Origin: Saccharospirillum sp.
GTDB taxonomy: Bacteria; Pseudomonadota; Gammaproteobacteria; Pseudomonadales; Natronospirillaceae
Direction of reading: 5' to 3'
NCBI GenBank assembly: GCA_018402545.1
Contig: JAGYIL010000001.1
Span: 1,240,001-1,304,000, forward strand
DNA length: 64,000 nt
Part shown: positions 17,436 through 26,356 of the stretch, piece after piece
Layout of the letters: each line of letters begins with the position of its first letter
How positions within the stretch are numbered: position 1 is the first letter of the stretch
Notes under the pieces: model-generated
What the model saw: only the letters and a program-made list of their open reading frames with translations
The model's database searches: none
Told to the model about the DNA's origin: nothing
Position numbers and translations under genes: made by a program

Positions 17436-18809
17436 CTACTTCGACAAAGTAGCCTGGTAATGTGGCCCGCCCAGATGTTTTGGGTAGCCCAGGGTTTCAA
17501 TGGCCAGCACGTCTATATCAGAACCGCGATAGCACAGTCCGGCTTCCCAGCTAATCAGGGCTGCCTCTTCCAGTGAGTTTCTGTCGCCTTCCAATGCTTT
17601 CGTACTGTCCTTTAAGGTGCGATAGAGACTGCGTTGCCTGGTCGGAATGATTGTTAACCCGGACGATTTGAACAGGTTGAGCAGGGCTTGTTGTACGACG
17701 GGCTGTATTCCGTGATCAATCAGTTCTGCCCACTGGCTATTGGGAATAAGCAGTAATGAAAAGTCGCTGCCCACCTCGGCCTGCTCTGAGTCCGGATCGA
17801 TAAAGGTGATGGTAACAGGGGTGTCGTCTGATCCCAGCCATACCTTCATGCCCGGCGATCCGGATTCAGACCGCTCCACCAAAGGTTGATCGGCGATGGC
17901 TTGAAGCACGGAATGGTCACCGGATATAACGACGCTTGTGATCCTGGCCGGAGCGTCTGCTCCAGGCACCTTGCCGATGGCTTTGCTTGCAAAGAAATGA
18001 TGGATCAACCCGGCGCGTTGCGGTGAGTTCATGCATTGAAAAAACAGTTCGCGTTCACGCCTCAGACCCTCTGCCAGCGGTAAGGTGCAGCTGGCTTCAA
18101 GGGCATCCAGAATGCGAAACGGGGAATAAAGCTCCGGGCATTCATTGAGCAATTGCTGGCGAGTGCGGTCAATGACCTTTTCGTCATCGCGGGCGTTGGG
18201 CAGGTCGCCGGTTTTGCGCAATACAATGCGGTCCTCTTTCCACTCTGTGGCAACGGCCAGTGCCGCTTCCTGTGCGGAATCCGCATCGCTGATGGCGTCG
18301 ATCAGCCCGGCGCTCAGTGCCGTTTGGGCATCGACCAGTTTACCCCGGGTGATCCAGTCGGCAGCCGTTGCCAGTCCGGTCAGTCTGGGCAGGCGCTGGG
18401 TGCCACCAGCGCCGGGCAACAGACCCAACTTTACTTCCGGCAGGCCAAGACGGGTGTCATTAAGGGCGACCCGATAGTGGCAGCCCAGCGCCACTTCGAG
18501 GCCCCCGCCAAGGGCGACGCCGTGCAGGACGGCAATCACCGCTTTAGTGCTTTGTTCCAACTTCGCGATCACATCCGGAAGGATGGGTGACTGGGGCGGT
18601 TTGCCGAATTCTTTAATGTCAGCGCCGGCGATAAACACCTTGCCGCGTCCCATCAGGGCAATCACCTTGATGGACGGGTTTGCTTCGGCCTTGTCCAGTG
18701 CATCCAGCAAGCCGGCACGGACGCACTGTGACAGTGCGTTGACCGGTGGGTTATCAATCTCGATCAGGGCCATGTCGCCCTGGCAGCTCAAGTAAACAGT
18801 CTGGCTCAT
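17436..18809 (-). CDS. Enoyl-CoA hydratase/isomerase, FadJ-like but lacking the dehydrogenase domain
   Basis: 457 residues. Residues 1-190 are a crotonase with the oxyanion pocket and both catalytic glutamates (Glu105 in LGGGLEVALG, Glu125 in LGLPEVKLG). Residues 215-285 match the linker helix of multifunctional FadJ-type proteins (RERELFFQCMNSPQRAGLIH ending KVPG). The end, from about 420 (RGSDIDVLAIETLGYPKHLG), matches the very C-terminus of those proteins. The NAD-binding and central dehydrogenase parts in between are missing or replaced by about 130 residues with no GxGxxG. Hydration of enoyl-CoA is expected; the dehydrogenase is encoded separately at 24630-26171. Confidence 0.82.
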   Translation of the reverse strand: MSQTVYLSCQGDMALIEIDNPPVNALSQCVRAGLLDALDKAEANPSIKVIALMGRGKVFIAGADIKEFGKPPQSPILPDVIAKLEQSTKAVIAVLHGVALGGGLEVALGCHYRVALNDTRLGLPEVKLGLLPGAGGTQRLPRLTGLATAADWITRGKLVDAQTALSAGLIDAISDADSAQEAALAVATEWKEDRIVLRKTGDLPNARDDEKVIDRTRQQLLNECPELYSPFRILDALEASCTLPLAEGLRRERELFFQCMNSPQRAGLIHHFFASKAIGKVPGADAPARITSVVISGDHSVLQAIADQPLVERSESGSPGMKVWLGSDDTPVTITFIDPDSEQAEVGSDFSLLLIPNSQWAELIDHGIQPVVQQALLNLFKSSGLTIIPTRQRSLYRTLKDSTKALEGDRNSLEEAALISWEAGLCYRGSDIDVLAIETLGYPKHLGGPHYQATLSK

Positions 18810-18949
18810 TCTAACCCTCTATCGTTGCGCACTGAACGGTGCCGTCGGAATCTGCTGTTTAGGGTGGTCAGCCCGGCATCAATAGTCAATAGAAACAAAA
18901 TTCCAAACTGCAGAGCGGAACAGTTGACGTGACTGAGCGCCGCCAGCCA

Positions 18950-18979
18950 TTGACAGGAGGAATCAGCGAGGGCTAGGAT
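18950..18979 (+). promoter_or_regulatory. Candidate sigma-70 promoter of the TAXI transporter operon
   Basis: TTGACA at 18950-18955 and TAGGAT at 18974-18979 with 18 bases between. The start would fall just before or within the 19-bp palindrome at 18990-19008. Confidence 0.5.
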
Positions 18980-18989
18980 AACCTCTGCA

Positions 18990-19008
18990 TGCGAAAGTTA
19001 ATTCCGCA
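18990..19008. promoter_or_regulatory. Putative IclR operator 1, TGCGAAA-N5-TTCCGCA
   Basis: A 19-bp imperfect palindrome lying between the crotonase and TAXI genes. It matches at 14 of 19 positions a palindrome in the other divergent promoter of this unit (26299-26317). Its place around the likely start site suggests repression by the IclR protein encoded at 22344-23129. Confidence 0.5.
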
Positions 19009-19045
19009 CAGCAAAACAAAAACAAGAAGCACTCAGGAGTGAACT

Positions 19046-20203
19046 ATGAGACGTTTTGCGCTACGCCTTGCTGTTGCCGGCCTGCCACTGATTTTTGGTG
19101 CGTCCGCCAGCCTGGCATCCGAGGTTGAATTACCCGCTACCATGGCCTGGACGGCCTATGGCACAAATTCCAGTGGTTACGCCCAGGTGGTCGCCATTGG
19201 CAACATGCTGCAATCTCAATACGGCACCTCGGTTCGTATTCTGCCGGGCGATAACGATGTATCGCGCATGACTCCGCTGAAAACCGGCCGCGTCGACCTG
19301 TGCGCCTGCGGTATTGCCAGTTACTACGGGGCCGAAGGGGTGCTGATGTTCGCCGATCGGGACTGGGGCCCTCAGCCGATTCGTCTGATCACCACGTCCA
19401 AGGCGTCTTTCGGTTTATCGATAGCTGTAGCGGGTGATCTGGGTGTTGAAACACCGGCTGACCTGCGAGGCAAGCGGGTGGCCTACATTCGCGGTGACGA
19501 TGCCCTGAACAAAGGCACTGAGGCCTACCTTGCGTTTGGTGGCCTGACCTGGGATGACGTAGAACGGGTCGACTTTCCAGGCTACGCACGGTCGTTCGAC
19601 GGGATCATAGCGGGGGATGTTGACGCCTCCTTCACCACCTCGGTGACACCGCCAGCCCAGCAACTGGCCAGCAGCCCCCGGGGCATCAGCTGGCCAGTGC
19701 TTGATCCGAACGATACCGAAGGCTGGGAACGCATGAGTGCGGTTGCGCCTTACTTTCAGCCTCATCAGGTAACGGCGGGTGCCGGCGGCGTCAGTGCTGA
19801 CAATCCGGTTCCAAGTGCCAGCTATCCTTACCCGATTGTCATTGGTAATGAGACGCTGGATGACGATGTGGCTTACAGCCTGATCAAAGCCATGCAGGAA
19901 AAGTTTGACACGTATAAGGATTCCGCACCGGGTGCCAATGGCTATGCACTGGACAATCAGAATATGAAGTGGGTAATTCCGTTCCATGAAGGCGTGGTTC
20001 GCTATTATCAGGAAATCGGTGTCTGGAACGATGAGCTTCAGGCCCATCAGGATTATCTGGTCAACCGTCAAAACCTGATTCTGGACGCCTGGAATGAGTT
20101 CATTGATGATGCCCCAAGTGATAATGATGCGTTTACCGAAGCCTGGATGCAGGCGCGGGCAGACGCATTGAACGCGGCGGGTATGGATCTGGTCTTCGAA
20201 TAA
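19046..20203 (+). CDS. TRAP transporter substrate-binding protein, TAXI family
   Basis: 385 residues with a signal peptide of about 24 residues (ASLAS). The TAXI fold shows as SSGYAQVVAIGNMLQSQYG, LKTGRVDLCACGIASYYGAEG and DLRGKRVAYIRGD. It captures a carboxylate-type solute in the periplasm and passes it to the fused permease downstream. The last 60 residues are an acidic, helical extension. It opens an operon divergent from the crotonase gene. The substrate is unknown but should be the acid degraded by the surrounding acyl-CoA enzymes. Confidence 0.88.
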   Translation: MRRFALRLAVAGLPLIFGASASLASEVELPATMAWTAYGTNSSGYAQVVAIGNMLQSQYGTSVRILPGDNDVSRMTPLKTGRVDLCACGIASYYGAEGVLMFADRDWGPQPIRLITTSKASFGLSIAVAGDLGVETPADLRGKRVAYIRGDDALNKGTEAYLAFGGLTWDDVERVDFPGYARSFDGIIAGDVDASFTTSVTPPAQQLASSPRGISWPVLDPNDTEGWERMSAVAPYFQPHQVTAGAGGVSADNPVPSASYPYPIVIGNETLDDDVAYSLIKAMQEKFDTYKDSAPGANGYALDNQNMKWVIPFHEGVVRYYQEIGVWNDELQAHQDYLVNRQNLILDAWNEFIDDAPSDNDAFTEAWMQARADALNAAGMDLVFE

Positions 20204-20214
20204 CTGCCTGTCCG

Positions 20215-20253
20215 GCCAACCAGTCTTCGGCTGGTTGGCTGATCTGTTTTTTT
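20215..20253 (+). terminator. Intercistronic hairpin, likely attenuator
   Basis: GCCAACCAG (20215-20223), loop tcttcgg, CTGGTTGGC (20231-20239), followed after six bases by a run of eight T. It sits between binding-protein and permease genes and could give excess binding protein by partial termination or 3' end protection. Confidence 0.55.
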
Positions 20254-20267
20254 AATGAGTAGATGTT

Positions 20268-22286
20268 ATGACGATTGAGGCTCAGCGTAACCCTGCGCGT
20301 CCAGACGAGATAGTGCAGAACGCACCAGATTCAGAAAAGACCATCAGCATTCGTGCATTACCCACGCCTTTGGCATGGTTGCCGGCAGCAATAACCAGCC
20401 TGTTGTTATTGATGACGCTGGACTATCTATTCAATTTTGGCTGGTTTCTGTTCGTCTCCAGTCTGGAAACCCAGTTTTATTATTCGGTGGTCACGTTGTT
20501 GTTGCCACTGGTCTTTCTGCTGTGGCCAGCAGCGCCCTCGCTGGCGTCAAAGCCCGTGCCCTGGTATGACTATGTGTTGAGCCTGTTGACGCTGGTCACC
20601 GGTTCGTATTTTGTCATGCACGCCGAGCCGATTCTGGAGCGTGGCTGGGCGTTTGCCGCACCTGACCTGGCCATCTATTTCAGCTACCTGTTCTGGGTGC
20701 TTATTATTGAAGCGGCACGTCGTGCCGGTGGCTGGCCAATTGCGATTATCGCGGCTGTGTTTTCCCTGTATCCGCTGGTTGCTGACGTTATGCCTGGCCC
20801 CATTCAGGCGTTCTCAAGCTCGTTGTCGGAAACCGCCATGTACCACACCATGAGCACCGAGAGTGTCATGGGCATTCCTCTGCAAGCGTTTGCCAGTCTG
20901 GTGGTTGGCTTTCTGGTGTTTGGCGTTGTGTTGCAGAAAACTGGTGGTGGCGAGTTTTTTATCAACCTGGCGTTCTCGGTTCTGGGCCATGTTAGAGGCG
21001 GTCCGGCGAAGGTGTCCATTTTTTCAAGCGGTTTGATGGGCTCGATGAGCGGCAGTGTGATCAGTAATGTTCTGACCACCGGCACCCTGTCCATTCCTGC
21101 CATGCGGCGCATCGGCATGAAGCGATCCTTTGCCGCCGGTGTCGAAGCCTGTGCGTCTACCGGTGGCGTGCTTATGCCCCCGGTAATGGGGGCAACCGCC
21201 TTTGTCATGGCGATGTTTCTGAACGTACCCTATTCAGCCGTCGTGCTGGCCGCGATTATCCCGTCCGTTTTGTATTTTCTCGGGCTCTTTATTCAAATAG
21301 ACGCCTACTCGGCCCGCAATGAGCTTGAAGGCTTGCCGAAGGAAGACCTGCCAACCTTGTCGACAACGTTGAAGGAAGGCTGGTATTTCATTTTTGTGTT
21401 TGCGCTGTTGATCTGGATGTTGTTAGTGATGCAGCGCGAAGCCGTTGCGCCATTTTATGCAACGGCGCTATTGCTGGTGTTGAATCAGTTTTCGAAAAAA
21501 CACCGGTGGGGCTGGAAGCAGGCCTATAGGGCCTTGACGGATGGCGCGAAATTATTTGCCGAGTTAACAGCGATCCTGGTCGGTGTTGGCCTGTTGGTAG
21601 GGGCCTTGTCGATTACGGGTTTGTCCGGAACCATTGCCAATGACCTGATCTTCCTGGCCGGTGGCAGTGTGTTATTGCTCTTGTTGATGGGTGCACTGAC
21701 CAGTTTCGTGCTTGGTATTGGCATGACGGTCACGGCTGCCTACATATTTCTGGCCGTTGCCCTGGCCCCGGCACTGACCCGGGGGGCGGGTCTGGATCCG
21801 ATGGCGGTGCACCTGTTCATTCTCTACTGGGGCATGCTTAGCTTTATCACCCCGCCGGTAGCGCTTGGCGCGTTTGCAGCAGCAACGATTGCTGGCGCGC
21901 GTCCGATTGAAACTGGTCTTCAGGCAATGAAACTGGGCAGTGTCATTTACTTTATTCCGTTTCTGTTTGTATTGAACCCGGCGCTGATCATGCAGGGCGG
22001 CGTGCTTGAGATTGCTGTTGTATTTGTGCAGGCCGTGGTAGGCATTGTCTTTTTCGCGTCGGCCATGCAAGGGTACATGATTGGCGTTGGCCGATTGGGG
22101 TATGGCGTTGCCCGGGAAATTGTCGTTCGTGGCCTGGTGTTGATTGCCGGTCTCGCACTGGCCTTGCCGGGCGGGGGGGATTTGATTCCAGTGACCCAGT
22201 GGCAACTGCTGTTGTTAGCCGCGGCCTGCTTGCTACCCGCAATCGGGCTGGCCCGGTGGAGTCAGGTAAAGCACGCGGTCGCTTAG
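20268..22286 (+). CDS. TRAP transporter fused permease, TAXI type
   Basis: 672 residues with many membrane segments; small (4TM) and large (12TM) permease parts are joined, as is usual for TAXI systems. The large-subunit motif SGSVISNVLTTGTLSIPAM and the region CASTGGVLMPPVMGATAFVM are well conserved. Works as a sodium- or proton-coupled importer with the TAXI binding protein 64 bases upstream. It is convergent with the IclR gene. Confidence 0.92.
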   Translation: MTIEAQRNPARPDEIVQNAPDSEKTISIRALPTPLAWLPAAITSLLLLMTLDYLFNFGWFLFVSSLETQFYYSVVTLLLPLVFLLWPAAPSLASKPVPWYDYVLSLLTLVTGSYFVMHAEPILERGWAFAAPDLAIYFSYLFWVLIIEAARRAGGWPIAIIAAVFSLYPLVADVMPGPIQAFSSSLSETAMYHTMSTESVMGIPLQAFASLVVGFLVFGVVLQKTGGGEFFINLAFSVLGHVRGGPAKVSIFSSGLMGSMSGSVISNVLTTGTLSIPAMRRIGMKRSFAAGVEACASTGGVLMPPVMGATAFVMAMFLNVPYSAVVLAAIIPSVLYFLGLFIQIDAYSARNELEGLPKEDLPTLSTTLKEGWYFIFVFALLIWMLLVMQREAVAPFYATALLLVLNQFSKKHRWGWKQAYRALTDGAKLFAELTAILVGVGLLVGALSITGLSGTIANDLIFLAGGSVLLLLLMGALTSFVLGIGMTVTAAYIFLAVALAPALTRGAGLDPMAVHLFILYWGMLSFITPPVALGAFAAATIAGARPIETGLQAMKLGSVIYFIPFLFVLNPALIMQGGVLEIAVVFVQAVVGIVFFASAMQGYMIGVGRLGYGVAREIVVRGLVLIAGLALALPGGGDLIPVTQWQLLLLAAACLLPAIGLARWSQVKHAVA

Positions 22287-22309
22287 GTGGCCGTATCACT
22301 GGGTAGAAT

Positions 22310-22337
22310 GATCGCGCAGCAACTTGGCTGCGCGGTC
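22310..22337. terminator. Hairpin between convergent TRAP permease and iclR genes
   Basis: GATCGCGCAGC (22310-22320), loop aacttg, GCTGCGCGGTC (22327-22337): an 11-bp stem with one G-U pair. It has no clear U-run, so it is a probable rather than certain terminator for both genes. Confidence 0.45.
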
Positions 22338-22343
22338 ATCGGT

Positions 22344-23129
22344 TTAGCCGTGTTTCAATTTATCCTGAATGGTGCTGGCCAGGCGTTTTAAACGCGGGCC
22401 CAGCTTTTCAGTCAGTATCTGATGGGTCAACCGGAGTGACGCGCCGCCGCAATTGATGGCCATTACCTCGGAACCGCCTTCAAGAATTAACGGCACGGCA
22501 ACAGCGCTGATTTCGCGCTCCCAATCGCCTTCGGAAAACACAAAACCATAGCGCTGATAATCATCCAAACTTTTTTTGATCACCCCCTGTGCCGCCTCCC
22601 ACTGCTTTGGGTCAGCTGTCTTGAGCTGTTCCAGAAATGCTGTGCGACGCGGCTCACTAACGCCACATAACCACGCCCGGCCAATCGCCGTGCTCACTAC
22701 AGGCAAGCGCGAACCTGCCTCCAGACGCATCACCAGCGGGCCAGTACCCTGACACACTTCCACATAGGTAATGGCATTGCGGTCGACATCGCCCAGTGCA
22801 ATCGCGCAATCGGTTGAGTTGGCCAGCTCCTGCATATAGGGCCGAGCCAGCTGGCGAATGCCATGACTGGCAAAAAACCGGTAACCCAGCGCCAGCACAC
22901 CGGGGCCGAGCTGATATTTTTCCAGGTGGCTGTTGTATTTCAGATAACCCAGTTGGGTGAGTGTGTAAGTGAGACGAGACACACTGGGTTTGGGAATACC
23001 GGTGCGTTTCGACAGTTCACCATTACCCAGGTAGGTTTCACCCGCTTCAAAGGCGCGCAACAATTCAAGACCGCGTGCCAGGGCGGTGACAAAATTACGA
23101 TCTTTTTCTTCGGGTTGGTCGTCCAGCAT
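22344..23129 (-). CDS. IclR family transcriptional regulator of the beta-oxidation unit
   Basis: 261 residues. Winged helix at about 13-75 (ALARGLELLRAFEAGE, GIPKPSVSRLTYTLTQLGYL) and the IclR effector domain after it, with the small-ligand pocket region INCGGASLRLT near the end. IclR proteins usually bind carboxylic acids. Surrounded by the TAXI transporter and acyl-CoA enzymes, it is the obvious local regulator; candidate operators are at 18990-19008 and 26299-26317. Confidence 0.9.
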   Translation of the reverse strand: MLDDQPEEKDRNFVTALARGLELLRAFEAGETYLGNGELSKRTGIPKPSVSRLTYTLTQLGYLKYNSHLEKYQLGPGVLALGYRFFASHGIRQLARPYMQELANSTDCAIALGDVDRNAITYVEVCQGTGPLVMRLEAGSRLPVVSTAIGRAWLCGVSEPRRTAFLEQLKTADPKQWEAAQGVIKKSLDDYQRYGFVFSEGDWEREISAVAVPLILEGGSEVMAINCGGASLRLTHQILTEKLGPRLKRLASTIQDKLKHG

Positions 23130-23197
23130 GTGAAGGCATCACTCTTTGGTGGTTAGTTCAAGTTTTAGAGTTGATGGCGATTAGGTGGCATTGGCCC

Positions 23198-23310
23198 GCA
23201 GCGGCGGCCGGGTATACCCCTGTGGGGTCGGCGTAGATCCATCCATGGAGCCTAGGCCGCAACATCCCTGCTGCGGACTACCCCACAGGGGCACACCCGG
23301 CAGCCGCTGC
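23198..23310 (-). ncRNA. 113-nt structured element, copy 2 (31/51/31 layout)
   Basis: On the minus strand the 5' arm (23310-23280) pairs with the 3' arm (23228-23198) at 28 of 31 positions; two of the three exceptions are G-U wobbles and one is a U-C mismatch. The loop is 23279-23229, the same length as in copy 1 and 47/51 identical. The innermost nine pairs of the stem are the same as in copy 1; the outer part differs with compensatory changes. It starts 90 bases after the thiolase stop, on the same strand as that gene, and has no U-run after it. The rest of the 270-base gap shows no gene. Confidence 0.7.
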
Positions 23311-23399
23311 TTGTCATCGCAGCAAATTCTGAAACTTGAATGATAAAGACTATAACTTGGCTCATTGGCACATGGTAACCCAGCCAACGTTTGGCGACA

Positions 23400-24605
23400 T
23401 CAGCGACAGCGTTCGATGATGACCGCTATACCCTGGCCGACGCCAATACACATGGTTACCAGTGCATATCGTGTTTGTTGTGCTTCCAGTTGTCGCAAGG
23501 CCGTCAGCGCCAGTCGCGCACCAGATGCCCCAAGCGGATGACCGATGGCAATGGCACCGCCGTTGGCGTTCAGGCGAGTGTCATCGAAGGCCAATCCCAG
23601 CTGTTGCGCGCAGCCCATCACCTGTACCGCAAAGGCTTCGTTGATTTCAATCACGTCCATGTCATTCAGCGTCAAACCGGCCAGTGCCAGTGCCTTGCGG
23701 GACGCGGGTACCGGGCCGAGTCCCATGACTCTGGGTTCAACACCGGCTACCGCGCAACTGACAATACGACCCCGGGGTTTGATGCCGGCAATGTTGCCTG
23801 CCTGTAGGCTGCCGAGAATCAGTGCCGCCGCGCCATCGTTGATGCCGGAGGCATTCCCCGCAGTAACCACACCATCAGTGAATAAGGGTGGCAGTTTCGC
23901 GAGCGTATCAGCAGTGCTCTCTGCGCGCGGGTGTTCATCCCGGGTAACCTGAAGCGCAGGCTTTTTCCGGCCCTGGCTGACTTCCACCTCAAGCAACTCC
24001 CCGTCGTAGAAGCCTTGGGCGAGTGCCTGTTGATAGAGCGCCTGGGAGCGGGCCGCAAAGGCATCCGCCTGGTCCCGCGGCAGCCCCATGTCGGCGGCTA
24101 TGTTATCGGCGGTTTCAGGCATGCTGTCGAGACCAAACTGCTCCTGAATGCGGGGGTTGGCAAAACGGGCACCGATGACGGTGTCATACATCGTCTGGTT
24201 GCGGGCAAAGGGGCTTTCGGCTTTGGCCAGAACATAGGGCGCACGGCTCATGCTCTCAACACCTCCGGCAATGTACAGGCCACCTTCTTCGCAACGAATG
24301 GCGCGGGAAACATCGATGACGGCTGCCAGGCCGCTGCCACACAACCGGTTGACCGTCTGGCCGGCGACAGAAACGGGTAAGCCGGATAGTAGCCCCGCAT
24401 GCCGCGCGACGTTGCGGGAGTCCTCACCGGCCTGGTTGGTGCAGCCTGCCACCACCTCTTCAAAGTGGTCGGGGTTAAAGGGGGTACGTTGCACCAGGGT
24501 GCTGATCGCCAGGGCGAGCAGGTCGTCTGGCCGCACGCTGGATAATTGTCCGCCAAACCGGCCAAAGGGCGTTCGAATACCGTCGTAAATGTAGGCGTCT
24601 TGCAT
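23400..24605 (-). CDS. Thiolase (acetyl-CoA acyltransferase, PcaF/PaaJ-like)
   Basis: 401 residues, the normal thiolase length. Acyl-accepting Cys89 (NRLCGSGLAA), His356 (NGGAIAIGHPLGASG) and the deprotonating Cys386 (CIGVGQG) are present. The N-terminal part (IRTPFGRFGGQLSSVRPDDL; NQAGEDSRNVARHAGLL) is of the 3-oxoadipyl-CoA thiolase type, which hints at dicarboxylyl-CoA or aromatic-derived substrates, though substrate cannot be fixed from sequence. It performs the last step of beta-oxidation. It is 24 bases downstream of the dehydrogenase gene, so they form an operon. Confidence 0.9.
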   Translation of the reverse strand: MQDAYIYDGIRTPFGRFGGQLSSVRPDDLLALAISTLVQRTPFNPDHFEEVVAGCTNQAGEDSRNVARHAGLLSGLPVSVAGQTVNRLCGSGLAAVIDVSRAIRCEEGGLYIAGGVESMSRAPYVLAKAESPFARNQTMYDTVIGARFANPRIQEQFGLDSMPETADNIAADMGLPRDQADAFAARSQALYQQALAQGFYDGELLEVEVSQGRKKPALQVTRDEHPRAESTADTLAKLPPLFTDGVVTAGNASGINDGAAALILGSLQAGNIAGIKPRGRIVSCAVAGVEPRVMGLGPVPASRKALALAGLTLNDMDVIEINEAFAVQVMGCAQQLGLAFDDTRLNANGGAIAIGHPLGASGARLALTALRQLEAQQTRYALVTMCIGVGQGIAVIIERCR

Positions 24606-24629
24606 GATGTACCTCGGTCAGTAGGGCGA

Positions 24630-26171
24630 TTAACGTTCTTCCGTTGTCAGTGGCAGGCCAAGCATGGCCCGACGGCGCAGCCAGGGGCTGGGGCGGTAGC
24701 GCGGGTCACCCGTGACGCTCGACAGGGTGCACAGTATCCCGAGAATGCGGGCCGGACCGAAGTGGTCGCCCAATGCCAGAGGGCCTTTGGGGTAGCCCAG
24801 GCCCAGTTCTACAGCCCGGTTGATGGTGGCCGGTTCTGCAATGCCCTGCTGCGCCATATCGCAGCCGATGTTGACGATGCAGGCGATGATGCGTTGCAAA
24901 ACGAACCCATTGCTGTCCTTCAGGCGGGTAACAGCGCTGCCATCCTCACTGAACAGCGTCATCGCGGCCCGGGTGAAGCCAGGCTCCGTCGCCGGGCTGG
25001 TCATGATACTGCGGCGTTTATCGAGCCCTGCCAGCATATCGATACCCAGGGTACGGTCCGGTGGCAGCCCTTGGCGCAATGCGCAGCCGGTGATGTCTTC
25101 ACCCCAGGGCGTCACCAGGCACAGTGCCTGAGGGTCCTGAGCTGTGTCAGCCAGTGGCCAGCCAGCCGCTTCGACCAGTGAGGTTAGCAGCGCATGGCTG
25201 GGCTCATCCTCCGGGCTGATCCAGACCGGGCAGTATGGGGTGCGTTCAATGGGGGGTTCCTCGGGCATCACTTGCTGCCCATTCTCATAGGTATAAAAAC
25301 CGGCGTTTGTTTTTCGGCCCAGTAGCCCGGCGCTGACGCGTGGGCGTATCAATTGCGCGGGGCGATAGCGGGGTTCCTGATAGTACTGATGGTAAATGGA
25401 CTCCATCACGGCACTGGAGACGTCGAGCCCGGTTAGGTCCATCAGGGTGAAGGGGCCCATTCTGAAGCCGCCCTGGTCGGTCATGATGCGGTCAATGTCT
25501 GCACAGCTGGCGCTGCCTTCCGACAGAATTCGCAAGGCTTCGGTACCGAAGGCACGCCCGGCATGGTTCACCAGAAACCCCGGCGTGTCGGTGGTGTGTG
25601 CTGTGAAGTGTCCGAGCTGCTCGCCGAGTGCCGTCATGCGCTCGGTGACGTCGGGGGCGGTTTTGATGCCCGGAATCACTTCGACGATCTTCATCAGCGG
25701 CACCGGGTTGAAGAAATGAAACCCGATCACCTGCTCTGGCCGCTGGCAGCCAGAGGCGATGTCGGTCACCGACAACGATGAGGTATTGGTTGCCAGAATG
25801 GTGTCTTCTCCGACCAGACCTTCCAGTTCTGAGAACAGACGTTGTTTGACCTCTACCTTTTCAACAATGGCTTCGATGATGACGTCGCAATCGGCCAGGT
25901 TGGCAAGTTCGGCTCCCGGTATAAGGCGGGCCAACAGTCTGTCGTGGTCTGCCTCGGTCAGCTTGTTCTTGCTCACTTTTTTCTGCCAGAGGCCGGAGAC
26001 GAAGTCGATGGCGGCGGTCGTTGCCCGGGCATTCTGATCGTACAAAATGACCTCAAGCCCGGCTTCAGCCGCTATTTGGGCAATGCCCCGACCCATGGCG
26101 CCTGTACCGACGATGCCCAGGCGTTTGAACGTCAGTGACGCTGGCGTCGACCTAGGGTGTTCACTCGACAT
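24630..26171 (-). CDS. 3-hydroxyacyl-CoA dehydrogenase, PaaH-type
   Basis: 513 residues. NAD-binding Rossmann domain with GTGAMGRGIAQIAAEAG near residue 20, the catalytic-site region QVIGFHFFNPVPLMKIVE, then two tandem C-terminal dehydrogenase domains (about 200-300 with TPGFLVNHAGRAFGTEA; about 400-500 with NSNGFV-like DSNGFVLQRI). The double C-terminal layout is that of PaaH and its relatives. It oxidises 3-hydroxyacyl-CoA to 3-oxoacyl-CoA and supplies the activity missing from the crotonase at 17436. First gene of the leftward operon, divergent from the acyl-CoA dehydrogenase. Confidence 0.92.
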   Translation of the reverse strand: MSSEHPRSTPASLTFKRLGIVGTGAMGRGIAQIAAEAGLEVILYDQNARATTAAIDFVSGLWQKKVSKNKLTEADHDRLLARLIPGAELANLADCDVIIEAIVEKVEVKQRLFSELEGLVGEDTILATNTSSLSVTDIASGCQRPEQVIGFHFFNPVPLMKIVEVIPGIKTAPDVTERMTALGEQLGHFTAHTTDTPGFLVNHAGRAFGTEALRILSEGSASCADIDRIMTDQGGFRMGPFTLMDLTGLDVSSAVMESIYHQYYQEPRYRPAQLIRPRVSAGLLGRKTNAGFYTYENGQQVMPEEPPIERTPYCPVWISPEDEPSHALLTSLVEAAGWPLADTAQDPQALCLVTPWGEDITGCALRQGLPPDRTLGIDMLAGLDKRRSIMTSPATEPGFTRAAMTLFSEDGSAVTRLKDSNGFVLQRIIACIVNIGCDMAQQGIAEPATINRAVELGLGYPKGPLALGDHFGPARILGILCTLSSVTGDPRYRPSPWLRRRAMLGLPLTTEER

Positions 26172-26298
26172 AATGGAATTTCCTGTGACCTGTGCGTTTT
26201 ATTGTTATGGCAGACCCGATGGTTGGGTTCCGCTCTGAAAAACTGGATTCTAATGATTGACTGACATCCTAGGCTATGTAAAAGTTTGGCGCAATATA

Positions 26299-26317
26299 TG
26301 CGGAAGAAGATACCGCA
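26299..26317. promoter_or_regulatory. Putative IclR operator 2, TGCGGAA-N5-TACCGCA
   Basis: A 19-bp palindrome in the divergent promoter between the 3-hydroxyacyl-CoA and acyl-CoA dehydrogenase genes; ATGCGG at 26298 faces CCGCAT ending at 26318. It matches operator 1 at 14 of 19 positions, and a further half-site GCGGAA follows at 26320-26325. Confidence 0.55.
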
Positions 26318-26356
26318 TAGCGGAATAACAAAAATAGCGCGCGGAGATAATCAACC

